DNA of 64,000 bases from the NCBI GenBank assembly GCA_016704655.1, contig JADIZR010000015.1, forward strand, positions 50,219-114,218, given 5' to 3'. The notes under the pieces are model-generated. The model was not told where the DNA came from. It saw only the letters and a program-made list of their open reading frames with translations, and did not search any database. The DNA is from Pseudomonadota bacterium (GTDB lineage Bacteria; Pseudomonadota; Gammaproteobacteria; Steroidobacterales; Steroidobacteraceae). Positions 49,651-58,286 of this stretch are shown piece after piece. A program made the position numbers and the translations under genes. Position 1 is the stretch's first letter, and each line of letters starts with the position of its first letter.

Positions 49651-50761
49651 TCATACCCCTCGTCGTTCGACGATGTGCGACGCGTTGATCTCGGCAAGGC
49701 TGCGTGTTCCCGCCTGGCGCATGTTGCCAGCGAGTTCCGACTGCAGGATGTCGAGCACGCGCTCGACCCCTTCCTGCCCGAAGGACGCGAGTCCCCAGAT
49801 GTACGGCCGCCCGATCCCGACCGCATCGGCGCCGAGCGCCAGCGCCTTGAACACGTCGGCGCCGCGACGCACGCCGCCGTCCATGAGCACCGGAACACGG
49901 CCGGCGACTGCGGGTGCGACTTCGGCGAGGCTGTCGATTGATGCGCGGCCGCTGTCCTCCGCGCGCCCGCCGTGGTTCGAGACGATGATGCCGTCGACGC
50001 CGTGTTGAACCGCGAGCAGAGCGTCCTCGCGCGTGACGAGACCCTTGATGACGAGCTTGCGCGGCCAGATGTCGCGCAGGCGCTTGACGTAGTCCCAGCT
50101 CATGCCGGGCGGCGTCAGATCGTCCACCGCCTGTACGTCGAGTCCGCGGAACATCGGCTTGCGTGCGATCTCGTCGGCGAGCCGAGGGCTGCTGGTGTGG
50201 CAGGTAGTGCAATCACGCGAATCGCGCCGTATCGCGCGTGACGGCGTGAGGCAAGGACTGGTCGGTGGGGTAGAGGGTCGGGCGCGCGCGGCGCCCACGT
50301 CCTCGACGCCTGTCGACGAGACCGTCGAGAGAATCTGCAGCTGTTTCCGCGAGCGGGCCGCTTTCGCGCTCGCGATCTCGCCATCCGGGTGGAACGCACG
50401 CTGGCTTCCGACCGGATCGAGGAAGATCGGCGATGGCCAGCTCGTACCGAAGAGGCTGACGGACGTGTCAATCCGGGAAATGTCCGTCAGCCGTCGCACG
50501 CGCAGGCTGTAGTTCTCGAAGCCCGCGTCATTGGCGCGCAGTGTCGCGCCCTGCCATCCACCCCGTCTTGAGATAACCCCAATGAGCGGGCGGCAGCCTG
50601 GTACGCGCGAGCCGCTCGAAGTCAAACACGTCGAGCGCCTCGGCCGCGGAAGCGATGAGCCGATCGTCCTCGCCGGCCGCGCAGAGCACAGGTGCGAGAC
50701 CCGCGAGCACCGGCGCGGCCAGCATGGAAGTCAGGACGCGCCTGCGTGTGGTATCGCTCAT
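49651..50761 (-). pseudogene. FMN-dependent alpha-hydroxy-acid oxidase (LldD-like), disrupted
   Basis: The product would resemble lactate or glycolate oxidases, with a Tat-like signal (TTRRRVLTSMLAAPVLAGLAP) on the N-terminus. The FMN barrel is recognisable: YSLRVRRLTDISRIDTS, IFLDPVGSQRAFHPDGE, KLVIKGLVTREDA, the catalytic IIVSNHGGR and VLMDGGVRRGADV. A frameshift lies near 50550, and near 50230-50290 the LYPTDQ segment is joined to RRDSRDCTTCH with about 25 family residues missing and the frame changed. So it is broken at two places. It precedes the amidase gene directly. Confidence 0.75.
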
Positions 50762-50907
50762 GGGTGTCCTCTTCGACCGGGGCTCAGGAGTTTCAAGCGT
50801 AACTTCGCAATTGTAATGCTTGCTTCCGGTTCGTTGGCCAGCACGCTGGTCAGCAGCCTCTACGAAGTTCTCGAGCCGGCGGAGCAAAGCGTGGGCAATC
50901 TGGCGCC

Positions 50908-51759
50908 TCAGCGGCGCGGGGGCATCTCCGCGAACTGCGGCAGCTCGTCGGTGATGTCGAACCAGGGCGCCTTCGAGCCCACGAAGATGTGTGCGGCGGG
51001 CGTGATGGCAGGCTCGCTGTCGAGCGAACCGGCCGGCACCACGACGATGTTTCGCTCCACCGACACGCGCGGCAGTTCCGAACCGCAGTTCCGGCAGAAA
51101 GCCGTGGTGAAATACTGCGCGCCCGGCAGCGGGAACTCCTCGACGAGCCCGGCGCCACGGGCCCAGTGGAAACCCGTAGCGTCATAGAAGACGTTCGCGC
51201 AGTGCGCGGCGCTGCGGCTTTGGCGGCAGCGCGAGCAGTGGCACAGGAACATGCGCAGCGGCGGCGACGTAATCTCGTAGGCGACTTGGCCACACAGGCA
51301 GCTGCCCTGGGTCACTCCAGGCTTCAGTTCCACCGGCGCGCGCGGCGTTGAGGGCATGCTGAACTCGGGCGGGTACTCCTCATGCTGGGGCAGATCGTCC
51401 GTGATCTCGTACCAGCCCGCCTTTGAGCCGACAAACATGTGCTTGGTTGGGCGGATGCCCGGGTCGCTCTCGAGGTTTCCCGCTGGCGCGATCACCATGC
51501 CGAAGTTCTCCTCGACCATCGGGGCGACGGAGCCGCAGATGCGGCAGAAGTCCCGGTGGCCGCGCTCCGAGGAGTGGTAGGTCGCGAGGCTCGATGTGTC
51601 GCTCAGCCAGCGAAAGCCTGCGATCGGCGCTGCGGCCCAGGTTGCGAAAGGCGTGCCGTGGTGCTTGCGGCACATTGAGCAGTGGCAGTGGAGCATGTCC
51701 ACGAATGGTCCGTCGATCTGGTAGCGCAGGGCCCCACAGAGGCAGCGACCTTCGGTCAT
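50908..51759 (-). CDS. Tandem GFA-domain protein
   Basis: This 283-residue protein has two GFA domains in series. Domain 1 (about 1-130) has GRCLCGALRYQI, the site HCHCSMCRKHHG and CRICGSVAP; domain 2 (about 145-283) has GSCLCGQVAYEI, LCHCSRCRQSRS and CRNCGSEL. Both end in HxFVGSKAxW. ATG 51759 is preceded by ggaggag. Two zinc-type domains in one chain are less usual than one. Reaction unknown. It lies upstream of the oxidase-amidase pair on the same strand, about 150 nt apart. Confidence 0.83.
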   Translation of the reverse strand: MTEGRCLCGALRYQIDGPFVDMLHCHCSMCRKHHGTPFATWAAAPIAGFRWLSDTSSLATYHSSERGHRDFCRICGSVAPMVEENFGMVIAPAGNLESDPGIRPTKHMFVGSKAGWYEITDDLPQHEEYPPEFSMPSTPRAPVELKPGVTQGSCLCGQVAYEITSPPLRMFLCHCSRCRQSRSAAHCANVFYDATGFHWARGAGLVEEFPLPGAQYFTTAFCRNCGSELPRVSVERNIVVVPAGSLDSEPAITPAAHIFVGSKAPWFDITDELPQFAEMPPRR

Positions 51760-51874
51760 GTTGGACTCCTCCGACGCGCCAACCGCGTGCTTCAGCACAC
51801 GTTATGCCGCCGCGGGCCGTTTCGCCACTCTCACCCGGATCTGCAAATGAATGGAAGGGACAGGGCAAATCACG

Positions 51875-51922
51875 CCCCCGCTACCATCGAATCGAAGCGA
51901 ACGTCCCCTCTGGGGCCGTTTT
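51875..51922 (+). repeat. Repeat R3: tRNA-fMet 3' end plus terminator
   Basis: Fourth copy of the 45-bp R0 core with one base changed in the stem, followed by TTTT. Upstream, caaatcacg resembles the tRNA T-loop segment. It separates the GFA-amidase segment from hicAB. Confidence 0.82.
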
Positions 51923-51937
51923 GCTGTGGGGAAACTG

Positions 51938-52339
51938 TCAGGCTCGACGCATCGCTTCGAGCGCCGCCTTGGTCATGAAGCCGCTGCGGGTCTCGCCGTG
52001 CGCGCGCGCATGCTCGTCGATCTGCTTGAGCAAGCGGCCAGGAACCGTGATGTTGATCTTCTCGGCAGGGCCGAAGAATCGCTCCACCGGCACATCGACG
52101 ATTCCCCACGTCCAGCCCTTGTACTCACGATCAGCCTGCCAGTCGCTCATCGGCCTCGGACGCGGCATCGCCTTGCCATCCTCCGCCAGCAATTCGCAGT
52201 GAGCTTCAATGGCCTCGCGGACGTTGTCGAAGGCTTCTTCCACCGTGTCACCGGCGCTGAAGCAGCCGGGAAGATCGGGAACGACTACGCCGAAGGCTGT
52301 CTTGCGCGTCCCCGGTTCAATGGCGATGGTGAACTTCAT
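51938..52339 (-). CDS. hicB: HicB-type antitoxin
   Basis: HicB (133 residues) neutralises HicA and autoregulates the pair in known systems. The N-terminal RNase H-like fold has TAFGVVVPDLPGCFSAGDTVEEAFDNVREAIEAH. The C-terminal part is a ribbon-helix-helix DNA-binding segment (KINITVPGRLLKQIDEHARAHGETRSGFM). The order toxin then antitoxin and the 4-nt overlap with hicA are standard. The stop is 15 nt from repeat R3. Confidence 0.9.
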   Translation of the reverse strand: MKFTIAIEPGTRKTAFGVVVPDLPGCFSAGDTVEEAFDNVREAIEAHCELLAEDGKAMPRPRPMSDWQADREYKGWTWGIVDVPVERFFGPAEKINITVPGRLLKQIDEHARAHGETRSGFMTKAALEAMRRA

Positions 52340-52536
52340 CTTAGGCCTGCCTGTTTCCTGATCTTGTGTACGAGTCCTTTGCCAAGGTCCTTCTTCGGAT
52401 GTGGCACCGTAATGTGCCCTGGCCGCGTGACGTGCACGAAGACGTGATGACTGCCGACCGTCCGGCGCAACGTCCAGCCGGCCTGCTCGAGTTCGCGGAT
52501 GAGGTCGGCACTTTTCAAGGTGGGTATTGTAACCAC
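52336..52536 (-). CDS. hicA: HicA-type mRNA interferase toxin
   Basis: HicA (66 residues as read) is a double-stranded-RNA-binding-fold RNase that cleaves mRNA. The catalytic His is in VGSHHVFVH, followed by HPKKDLGKGLVHKIRKQAGL. The family start would be TTG at 52518 (KSADLIRELEQAGW); GTG 52536 adds six residues. It lies between repeats R3 and R4. Confidence 0.88.
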   Translation of the reverse strand: MVTIPTLKSADLIRELEQAGWTLRRTVGSHHVFVHVTRPGHITVPHPKKDLGKGLVHKIRKQAGLR

Positions 52537-52835
52537 CGAACGTCTTGCCGATCAACACCATACCCACTGATCATGTGTGGCGGCTCCGGTCAGCGCAGCC
52601 GCAGGCTGTAAAGCGTTGCTTGGATAGGTAGCAGGCCCCCGCTACCAACGCATTCGAAGCGAACGGCCCCGCTGTCGGCAACGACAGCCAATTCCAAAAA
52701 TACCTAACACCGCCGGGGTGCCGTTCGACTATCCCGACTTGCTGGTCCGAAACGCAGGATCAGACTGAACCTGTGGGGACCAACGACGCCCCGCCGGTGG
52801 TGCGCCCAATCCTCATCAAATGAAGGAGGAACGCC
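52537..52835. other. Intergenic with partial repeat R4
   Basis: The right-hand limit of the repeat array lies here (52636-52670). The rest shows no gene; a strong aaggagg precedes the next start. Confidence 0.5.
52636..52670 (+). repeat. Repeat R4: partial, diverged tRNA-fMet 3' end
   Basis: cccccgctacca and cgaagcgaacggcccc match R0, with a few changes between; after this the terminator arm is replaced by another hairpin (gctgtcg/cgacagc). It is followed by ccaattcc, as R0 is followed by tcaattcc. Confidence 0.7.
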
Positions 52836-53624
52836 ATGAAAGGGAAATTCCAGGGCGTCATGCGAAGCTCCATTTTTTTCTCGAGCGTTCTGCTGCTTGC
52901 CGCGTGTGGTGGGGGCGGCGGAGACGGGCCCAAAGTTTCGAATGCGGCTGTTGGGGGGCTGTGGCAGGGGCAGGTAACGATTTCAGGGCAAGGAGAGTAC
53001 GACCTGATGGGGGTCATCGCTGAGGACGGTAGAGGATATTTCTTGCAGGAAGACGGGGTGATGTACTGGGGAACCGTCAGGTCGTCAGGTAACAAGATCA
53101 CGTCGACAATGACCGGTGCCGGCATTTACGACTTGCCGCTATGGGACGGATCCTCGAGCGGGACTGGATCTCTCGAAGGCACGATTCAGGCACGAGCGTC
53201 TATTGCTGCAAGTTCCGCCTTTACGACCGCACTCGGCGCCAGGACGACTGCAACGATCTCGGTGTCCTATGCGGTGCTCTACGACGACGATTCGTCGCTT
53301 GCTTTGATTGCAGGCAACTATGCGGATTTCGTAGGAATCTATTCGGGCGTCCTCAATATTTCCAGCAACGGGGACTTATTCCTGCAGGACCCTGACTCTG
53401 GCTGCGTCATGAACGGAAGGTTTGCAATCATCAACCCGGCGTTCAACGCCTATGACGTCCAGTTGTCCTACGCCAGTTGCACCGGAACCTATGCGGATTT
53501 CAACGGCGTGACTTTCTCGGGCCTCGCGGTTTATGACAAAGACTGGGAGGAACTGTATTTGTTTACGCATGGAACGGTTGGCGGGGCCCCGTATGCGATG
53601 CTTTACGACTTCTATCGCCCCTGA
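52836..53624 (+). CDS. Hypothetical lipoprotein
   Basis: A 262-residue protein with a lipoprotein signal (FFSSVLLLAAC, then GGGGG). The mature part is rich in Gly, Ser, Tyr and Asp and predicted mostly beta, with repeats such as NYADFVGIYSGVLNISSNGD and TYADFNGVTFSGLAVYDKD. It uses more A/T-ending codons than its neighbours, which hints at transfer. Strong aaggagg precedes ATG 52836. Family not recognised; similar lipoproteins occur in soil gammaproteobacteria. Confidence 0.75.
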   Translation: MKGKFQGVMRSSIFFSSVLLLAACGGGGGDGPKVSNAAVGGLWQGQVTISGQGEYDLMGVIAEDGRGYFLQEDGVMYWGTVRSSGNKITSTMTGAGIYDLPLWDGSSSGTGSLEGTIQARASIAASSAFTTALGARTTATISVSYAVLYDDDSSLALIAGNYADFVGIYSGVLNISSNGDLFLQDPDSGCVMNGRFAIINPAFNAYDVQLSYASCTGTYADFNGVTFSGLAVYDKDWEELYLFTHGTVGGAPYAMLYDFYRP

Positions 53625-53699
53625 GAATCGGCGCACGAACTCCTGAGCAGCAGCGCGACGCCCGACAGTCGGCGTCAAGACGGACGTCGAGACTAAGGT

Positions 53700-54030
53700 C
53701 AAAAGACGCCCCGCTCTGCGGGGCGTTGCCCAGCTGGGGCGCGGTGGTGGTGTACTCGAAGGGATAGCCGTCGTTCGGAATGGCCGTCCCGTCGTAAGAG
53801 CAGGAAACGCTTGCAGCAACGCCGTCGCCGGGAGTCTTGTTCGAAAAGCCCGCCGGGTAGTACCGATTGCCCGAGCCTCCTGAGAAGTTGAAGCCGGTGA
53901 ACATGCAGTCCCCACTGGTCTCGAACGTGATGGTGTCGGCTTCTTCCTTGATCGATTTGTTGCCACCGTTGCCATGGCAGGGCAGGTTGATCTCGTGCGA
54001 GCAGGCCGCAGGGAAAATACTGCGGCGGAC
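53700..54030 (-). pseudogene. Fragment of an unrecognised exported or repeat protein
   Basis: One minus-strand frame gives natural-looking sequence: HEINLPCHGNGGNKSIKEE, TITFETSGDCMFTGFNFSGG, RYYPAGFSNKTPGDGVAA and YPFEYTTTAPQLGN. It has no start codon except ATG 53904 in mid-sequence and begins after a TAA near the end of the TIR gene. Probably an N-terminally truncated remnant. Function unknown. Confidence 0.35.
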
Positions 54031-54039
54031 GCTGTGAAC

Positions 54040-56241
54040 TTAATCGATTCTTTCCGCACGAGGGGAGACGGACTCGCCACTCCCGCATCGCTTCTCGATG
54101 GGCGTCACGAGGTGATCCACATTCACAGTGGCGAGCATGGCCTCGAAATCAGGCGTGTAGTACCCCATCGCCACGAGTTGGCCGATCGCTGGCCGCGCGA
54201 CTCCGACCTCCCCGAGCAGCAAGTGGGCACTTACCCAGGTTGAAAGGAAGTTTGGGTTTGCGCCGATGAGAACGTCGTTCGCGATCGACTCGCGCGCCTG
54301 AATCCAGTGCTCGCGCGCGACGGCTCCCTGGTCGCGACGCGTGGCGAGCTGGCCCCCGACGATGTGCGCCTGTGCCTGCAGCAGTCGCAGGTTACGATCA
54401 CCCCGCCCGGCATCGCCCTCCCGAGTCAGCGTCGCGAACGCGGCTGCGAGCAGTTGGTCGGCCGAGGCCGTTTTGCCCAAAGCGAGCCGCAGTCGCGCCG
54501 ACTCAATCTGCGCGTTCGCCAACTCGCGCCGCCAGGCGCTGTTGGTCCTGTCGGTCGCGACCAGATCGGAGAGCACCTGAAGGGCTTCACCGTCGTGGCC
54601 TGCGGCCTCCTGCAGGCGGCCAGCGCTGCGCGCAATGCCGCCGAGCTGCAAACTGTACTTGCCCAGCCAGAATCGCCAGTCGGCCTGCTTCGCATCGAAG
54701 GCCACGAGGGCCCTGGCCGCGCCGACAGCCTCGCGAACGTGTTTCGTCGCTGCAACTTCGGCACCACAGAGGGCCAGCGTACGGCCGAGGATGCCGTTGC
54801 TGATGAGCAGCCGCTCGGCCGCATCACGGTCGTCCGGGCTGCGGGAAGACAGCTCTGCCTTGATGCGGCGCACGTCGCGATAGGCGGCGATGGCCTGCGC
54901 GAGTTGCCCCTGCTCGAGCGCGATCTTACCCAGGCTGTCGTGCGCGTCCGCGAGGTCGGCCTGGCGTGGCACATCGCCTGGTTGGCGCGACGCCAGCAGC
55001 GTGGCGGTCGCGAGGACGGACCCATAGAGTTTCCTTGCCGCCTCGAACTCCCCACGCGTCTCGAGCACTCGACCAGCGTTGGTGCGGGCCGAAGACAGGA
55101 CTTCCAGCCAGTCGTCCTGCGGTCGCTCGGCCGTGGCTCGCGCAAGCAGTTCGGCCGCGCGAGAGAAGCTCTCGAGAGCACGGTCGCGATCGCCCTGGAA
55201 GTATTGGGCGTTGCCCAGGTGGTTCAGCGTCTCGGCGTAGGCGGCTTCGCGCTCGGGGTCATCAGGCGAGCGTCGCAGGAGTTCCGCGCCCAGTTGCGAG
55301 GCCGCGAGATACGACTCCATGGCCGCGGCGAGCTGGCCCTCGTCCTGGCGCACGTTGCCGATCTTCTGCAGCGCCTTGCTGCGCAGCGCGAGCGTCTGGT
55401 CGGTGACGTCGTGCAGCGGCAGCGACGAGAAGTAAGCCATTGCCTGATTGTCCACCGCCACGAGTATGTCGAGCCTCTGCACCTCCCGCAGCCGGTCGTT
55501 CAGGTCGGTCAGCATGAAGGCGACGAGGTCCTCGGCCTGCTTCTGCCTCTGCTCCGCGGCCTTGCGCGCGATGCGGGCTTCGATCGCGAGCGCCGTCACG
55601 ACGCCGGTCAATACGAGCGCGAACGCAGTGACCAGCACCAGCCGCCGGTTGCGTCGCCGCAGGTCGCGCTGCTTGAGCACGTCGAAGCCGACGCCGAGCA
55701 GGCCCGCGATGAGCTTGAGCCGTGCGTTGGATTTTCCGTCGGCTCCCGGCCGCGCGTCGGCTGCGACTGGCTCGAGGCGCGGCCCGGTCGCAGGGCTATC
55801 CATGTCGTCGAGGAAGCGCAGGGCAGGCGGGAAGCACTCGAGCGACTCCCGTCCCGGAAGGTCGCTTGCGTTGGGCTCGCCGTCCACGATCAGGCAGAAG
55901 ATGCGATCGCCGCGGCCGAGGCTCCTGAAGTAGCGAATCTCCTCGTTGACCCACCGTGAGACGCTTGCGCCGGGCGAGCAGATGACGATGAGGTTGGCCG
56001 AATCCTGCAGCGCCTCTCGGATGTGGGCGCCCAGGTCGGTCGCGCTCGGCAGGTCGCTGCGATCGCGGAACACCGGAGAGAGGCGCCGCGAAGCCGCGCC
56101 CGATTGCGTTCGCGCGAGGGGCGAGGGCACGCGGTAGGTTTCCAGCGCCGTCTGCAGCCAGCGTGCCCACCGCTCGTCACGGTGGCTGTAGCTGATGAAG
56201 GCACTGTAACGGCAAGCGACTGCGGGGATTGGGGCCGACAT
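54040..56241 (-). CDS. TIR-domain protein with membrane helix and tetratricopeptide-like repeats
   Basis: A 733-residue protein. Residues 10-150 form a TIR domain (YSAFISYSHRDERWARWLQ, then FRDRSDL, SANLIVICSPGASVSRWVNEEI with Glu100/101 where NAD-cleaving TIRs have their catalytic Glu, and FCLIVDGEP). A membrane helix is at 201-220, followed by a short coiled coil and a long Ala/Arg/Leu-rich helical region with TPR-like repeats (ETLNHLGNAQYFQGDRDRALE, ADLADAHDSLGKIALEQG). This TIR-TM-TPR architecture is widespread in Xanthomonadales-type genomes. It may be a signalling scaffold or an NADase effector; there is no adjacent partner gene. It is divergent from mlaE. Confidence 0.82.
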   Translation of the reverse strand: MSAPIPAVACRYSAFISYSHRDERWARWLQTALETYRVPSPLARTQSGAASRRLSPVFRDRSDLPSATDLGAHIREALQDSANLIVICSPGASVSRWVNEEIRYFRSLGRGDRIFCLIVDGEPNASDLPGRESLECFPPALRFLDDMDSPATGPRLEPVAADARPGADGKSNARLKLIAGLLGVGFDVLKQRDLRRRNRRLVLVTAFALVLTGVVTALAIEARIARKAAEQRQKQAEDLVAFMLTDLNDRLREVQRLDILVAVDNQAMAYFSSLPLHDVTDQTLALRSKALQKIGNVRQDEGQLAAAMESYLAASQLGAELLRRSPDDPEREAAYAETLNHLGNAQYFQGDRDRALESFSRAAELLARATAERPQDDWLEVLSSARTNAGRVLETRGEFEAARKLYGSVLATATLLASRQPGDVPRQADLADAHDSLGKIALEQGQLAQAIAAYRDVRRIKAELSSRSPDDRDAAERLLISNGILGRTLALCGAEVAATKHVREAVGAARALVAFDAKQADWRFWLGKYSLQLGGIARSAGRLQEAAGHDGEALQVLSDLVATDRTNSAWRRELANAQIESARLRLALGKTASADQLLAAAFATLTREGDAGRGDRNLRLLQAQAHIVGGQLATRRDQGAVAREHWIQARESIANDVLIGANPNFLSTWVSAHLLLGEVGVARPAIGQLVAMGYYTPDFEAMLATVNVDHLVTPIEKRCGSGESVSPRAERID

Positions 56242-56361
56242 CGCCGGGAAGATTATCACCGCGGACCCGGATGCCGAATTTCGCTCACGACCGGCGACTT
56301 GTTGCGCCCCGTCGATAGGAGCAGGATCGCAGCTCCGGCCGTGCGACGGCGGCACAGACGC

Positions 56362-57477
56362 ATGAACCAACCGGCCGATTTCCGGCTCGAGACCAGCGAC
56401 CAGGGTCAGACCGCCGTGCTGACCGGCGACTGGACGGCCGTGCGCATGGGTTCGGCCAACGAACTCCTCGGCGCCGCGCTGCAGGGTTCGCGCGGCGTCG
56501 CCATCGACGCGAACGGTATCGACCGCTGCGACACCTCCGGTGCGTACGGCATCCTGAAGGCCATCGAGCAGGCGACTGAACAGGGCAAGATCAGTGCTCG
56601 CGCGGAGATCCTGCGGCTGCTGGACCTGGTCGCGCACGCCACTGCGGCGCCACGGACGCCCGTCGTAAAGCGGCGCGCGCTCTACGACCTGTTCGAACGC
56701 TTCGGCCGCAGCATCGTGAGCGTCGGTTCGGATTTCTACGACTTCAACGTATTCACCGGCAACCTGCTGTTCGCCATCGGTCGGGCCATCCGACGGCCGG
56801 CCAGGGTGCGCTGGGCCGCCGTCTTCGCGCTGGCAGAGCGGGCCGGGCTGGATGCGATACCGATCGTCGCCACCACGACCTTTTTCATTGGCGCGGTGGT
56901 GGCCTTGCTGGGCGCCAACATACTCGGTGATTTCGGCGCCCAGGTCTTCGTCGTGGACCTGATCGGCATTGCCGTGCTCCGCGAGTTCAACGTCCTGGTC
57001 ACCGCGCTGCTCCTGGCCGGCCGATCGGCTTCGGCCTTCGCGGCCGAGATCGGGGCGATGAAGATGAAGCAGGAAATCGACGCCATGCAGGTGCTGGGAG
57101 TGGATCCCTTCGACGCCCTGGTACTGCCGCGGTTCATGGCGCTGTTGTTCATCACGCCCTTGCTCACCTTCGTCGCTACGCTGGCGGGATTGGCCGGCGG
57201 CCTGGCAGTTACCTGGGGAGTGCTGGACCTCGGTCCAACGATGTTTTTCCAGCGCATGATCGATGATGTCGGGGTGATGCACTTCTGGGTCGGCCTCTCG
57301 AAAGCACCGGTGCTGGCAGGAGTGATCGCCGCCATCGGTTGCCGGCAGGGCATGGAAGTGGGTGGGGACGTCGAGTCCCTTGGCCGCGCCGTCACCTCGG
57401 CAGTCGTGCAGGCGATCTTCGCCACCATCCTGATCGATGCGATCTTCGCCGTGATCTACATGAAGCTAGACCTGTGA
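56362..57477 (+). CDS. MlaE-type lipid ABC transporter permease with N-terminal STAS-like domain
   Basis: A 371-residue protein. The N-terminal 95 residues resemble a STAS domain (AVLTGDWTAVRM, GVAIDANGIDRCDTSGAY), the role played by a separate MlaB protein in E. coli. The rest is a MlaE permease with several helices and the conserved REFNVLVTALLLAGRSASAFAAEIGAMKMKQEIDAMQVLGVDPF block. It heads an overlapping four-gene operon (permease, ATPase, MCE protein, lipoprotein) that probably moves phospholipids or other lipids between membranes. Confidence 0.92.
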   Translation: MNQPADFRLETSDQGQTAVLTGDWTAVRMGSANELLGAALQGSRGVAIDANGIDRCDTSGAYGILKAIEQATEQGKISARAEILRLLDLVAHATAAPRTPVVKRRALYDLFERFGRSIVSVGSDFYDFNVFTGNLLFAIGRAIRRPARVRWAAVFALAERAGLDAIPIVATTTFFIGAVVALLGANILGDFGAQVFVVDLIGIAVLREFNVLVTALLLAGRSASAFAAEIGAMKMKQEIDAMQVLGVDPFDALVLPRFMALLFITPLLTFVATLAGLAGGLAVTWGVLDLGPTMFFQRMIDDVGVMHFWVGLSKAPVLAGVIAAIGCRQGMEVGGDVESLGRAVTSAVVQAIFATILIDAIFAVIYMKLDL

Positions 57478-58286
57478 CGGAAATCGACGAAGCACCGCTG
57501 GACAGGGAAGCCCCGCCCATCGAGGTGCGTGGACTGATCTCGCGCATCGGTGATCGCACCATCCACGACAACCTCGATCTGGTCGTGAACCGGGGCGATG
57601 TCGTCGGTGTGGTCGGCGCGTCGGGCACCGGCAAATCGGTGCTGCTGAACACGATCATCGGCCTGAGAAGCGCCGAGGGCGGATCGGTGATGATTTTTGG
57701 CCAGGACATCCGCTATGCCCGCCGCCCGCAATGGACGGCGATCAACCGCCGCTGGGGCGTCCTGTTTCAGCAAGGGGCCCTGTGGTCGAACCTCACGGTC
57801 AAGGAGAATGTGGCCGCACCACTCTTCGAGCACACGGACATGCTCAAGGACGAAATCGACGAGCTGGCGGACCTGAAGATCGCCCTGGCCGGCCTGCCGC
57901 CCGGTGCCGGGGCGTTGAAGCCCTCCGAGCTCTCAGGAGGCATGATCAAGCGCGCCAGCCTGGCGCGCGCCCTGGCGCTGGACCCGGAACTGCTGTTCCT
58001 CGACGAGCCCACCTCGGGACTCGATCCGATCGGTGCGGCCGCCTTCGACGAACTGATCCGCGATCTTTCGGACAGCCTGGACCTGACCGTGTTCATGATC
58101 ACCCACGATCTCGACAGCCTCTATACGATCACCGACCAGGTGGCCGTCCTCGCGGACAAGAAGGTGGTTGCCATGGCGCCCGTTCGCGAGCTCGAAAAGT
58201 CCGATCATCCCTGGATCCAGGAGTATTTTGGGGGTCCTCGCGGACGCATGGCGTCCGGTTTGCGCGCTGCACGAGGAGCACGCTGA
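57474..58286 (+). CDS. MlaF-type ABC transporter ATPase
   Basis: A 270-residue ATPase; GTG 57474 overlaps the permease stop by 4 nt. It has Walker A GASGTGKSVL, Q-loop FQQGALWSNLTV, the signature SELSGGMIKRASLARAL, Walker B LLFLDEPTSGLDP and the H-loop MITHDLDSL. It drives the MlaE-type permease. Confidence 0.94.
   Translation: MTEIDEAPLDREAPPIEVRGLISRIGDRTIHDNLDLVVNRGDVVGVVGASGTGKSVLLNTIIGLRSAEGGSVMIFGQDIRYARRPQWTAINRRWGVLFQQGALWSNLTVKENVAAPLFEHTDMLKDEIDELADLKIALAGLPPGAGALKPSELSGGMIKRASLARALALDPELLFLDEPTSGLDPIGAAAFDELIRDLSDSLDLTVFMITHDLDSLYTITDQVAVLADKKVVAMAPVRELEKSDHPWIQEYFGGPRGRMASGLRAARGAR

Noticed and set aside
42446..52670. Complete integrative element or prophage
   Set aside because: No integrase, phage or conjugation gene was seen between the repeats.
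56242..57282. Upstream extension of the TIR gene frame through mlaE
   Set aside because: The extra part is antisense to the MlaE permease and ATG 56241 gives a proper TIR start.
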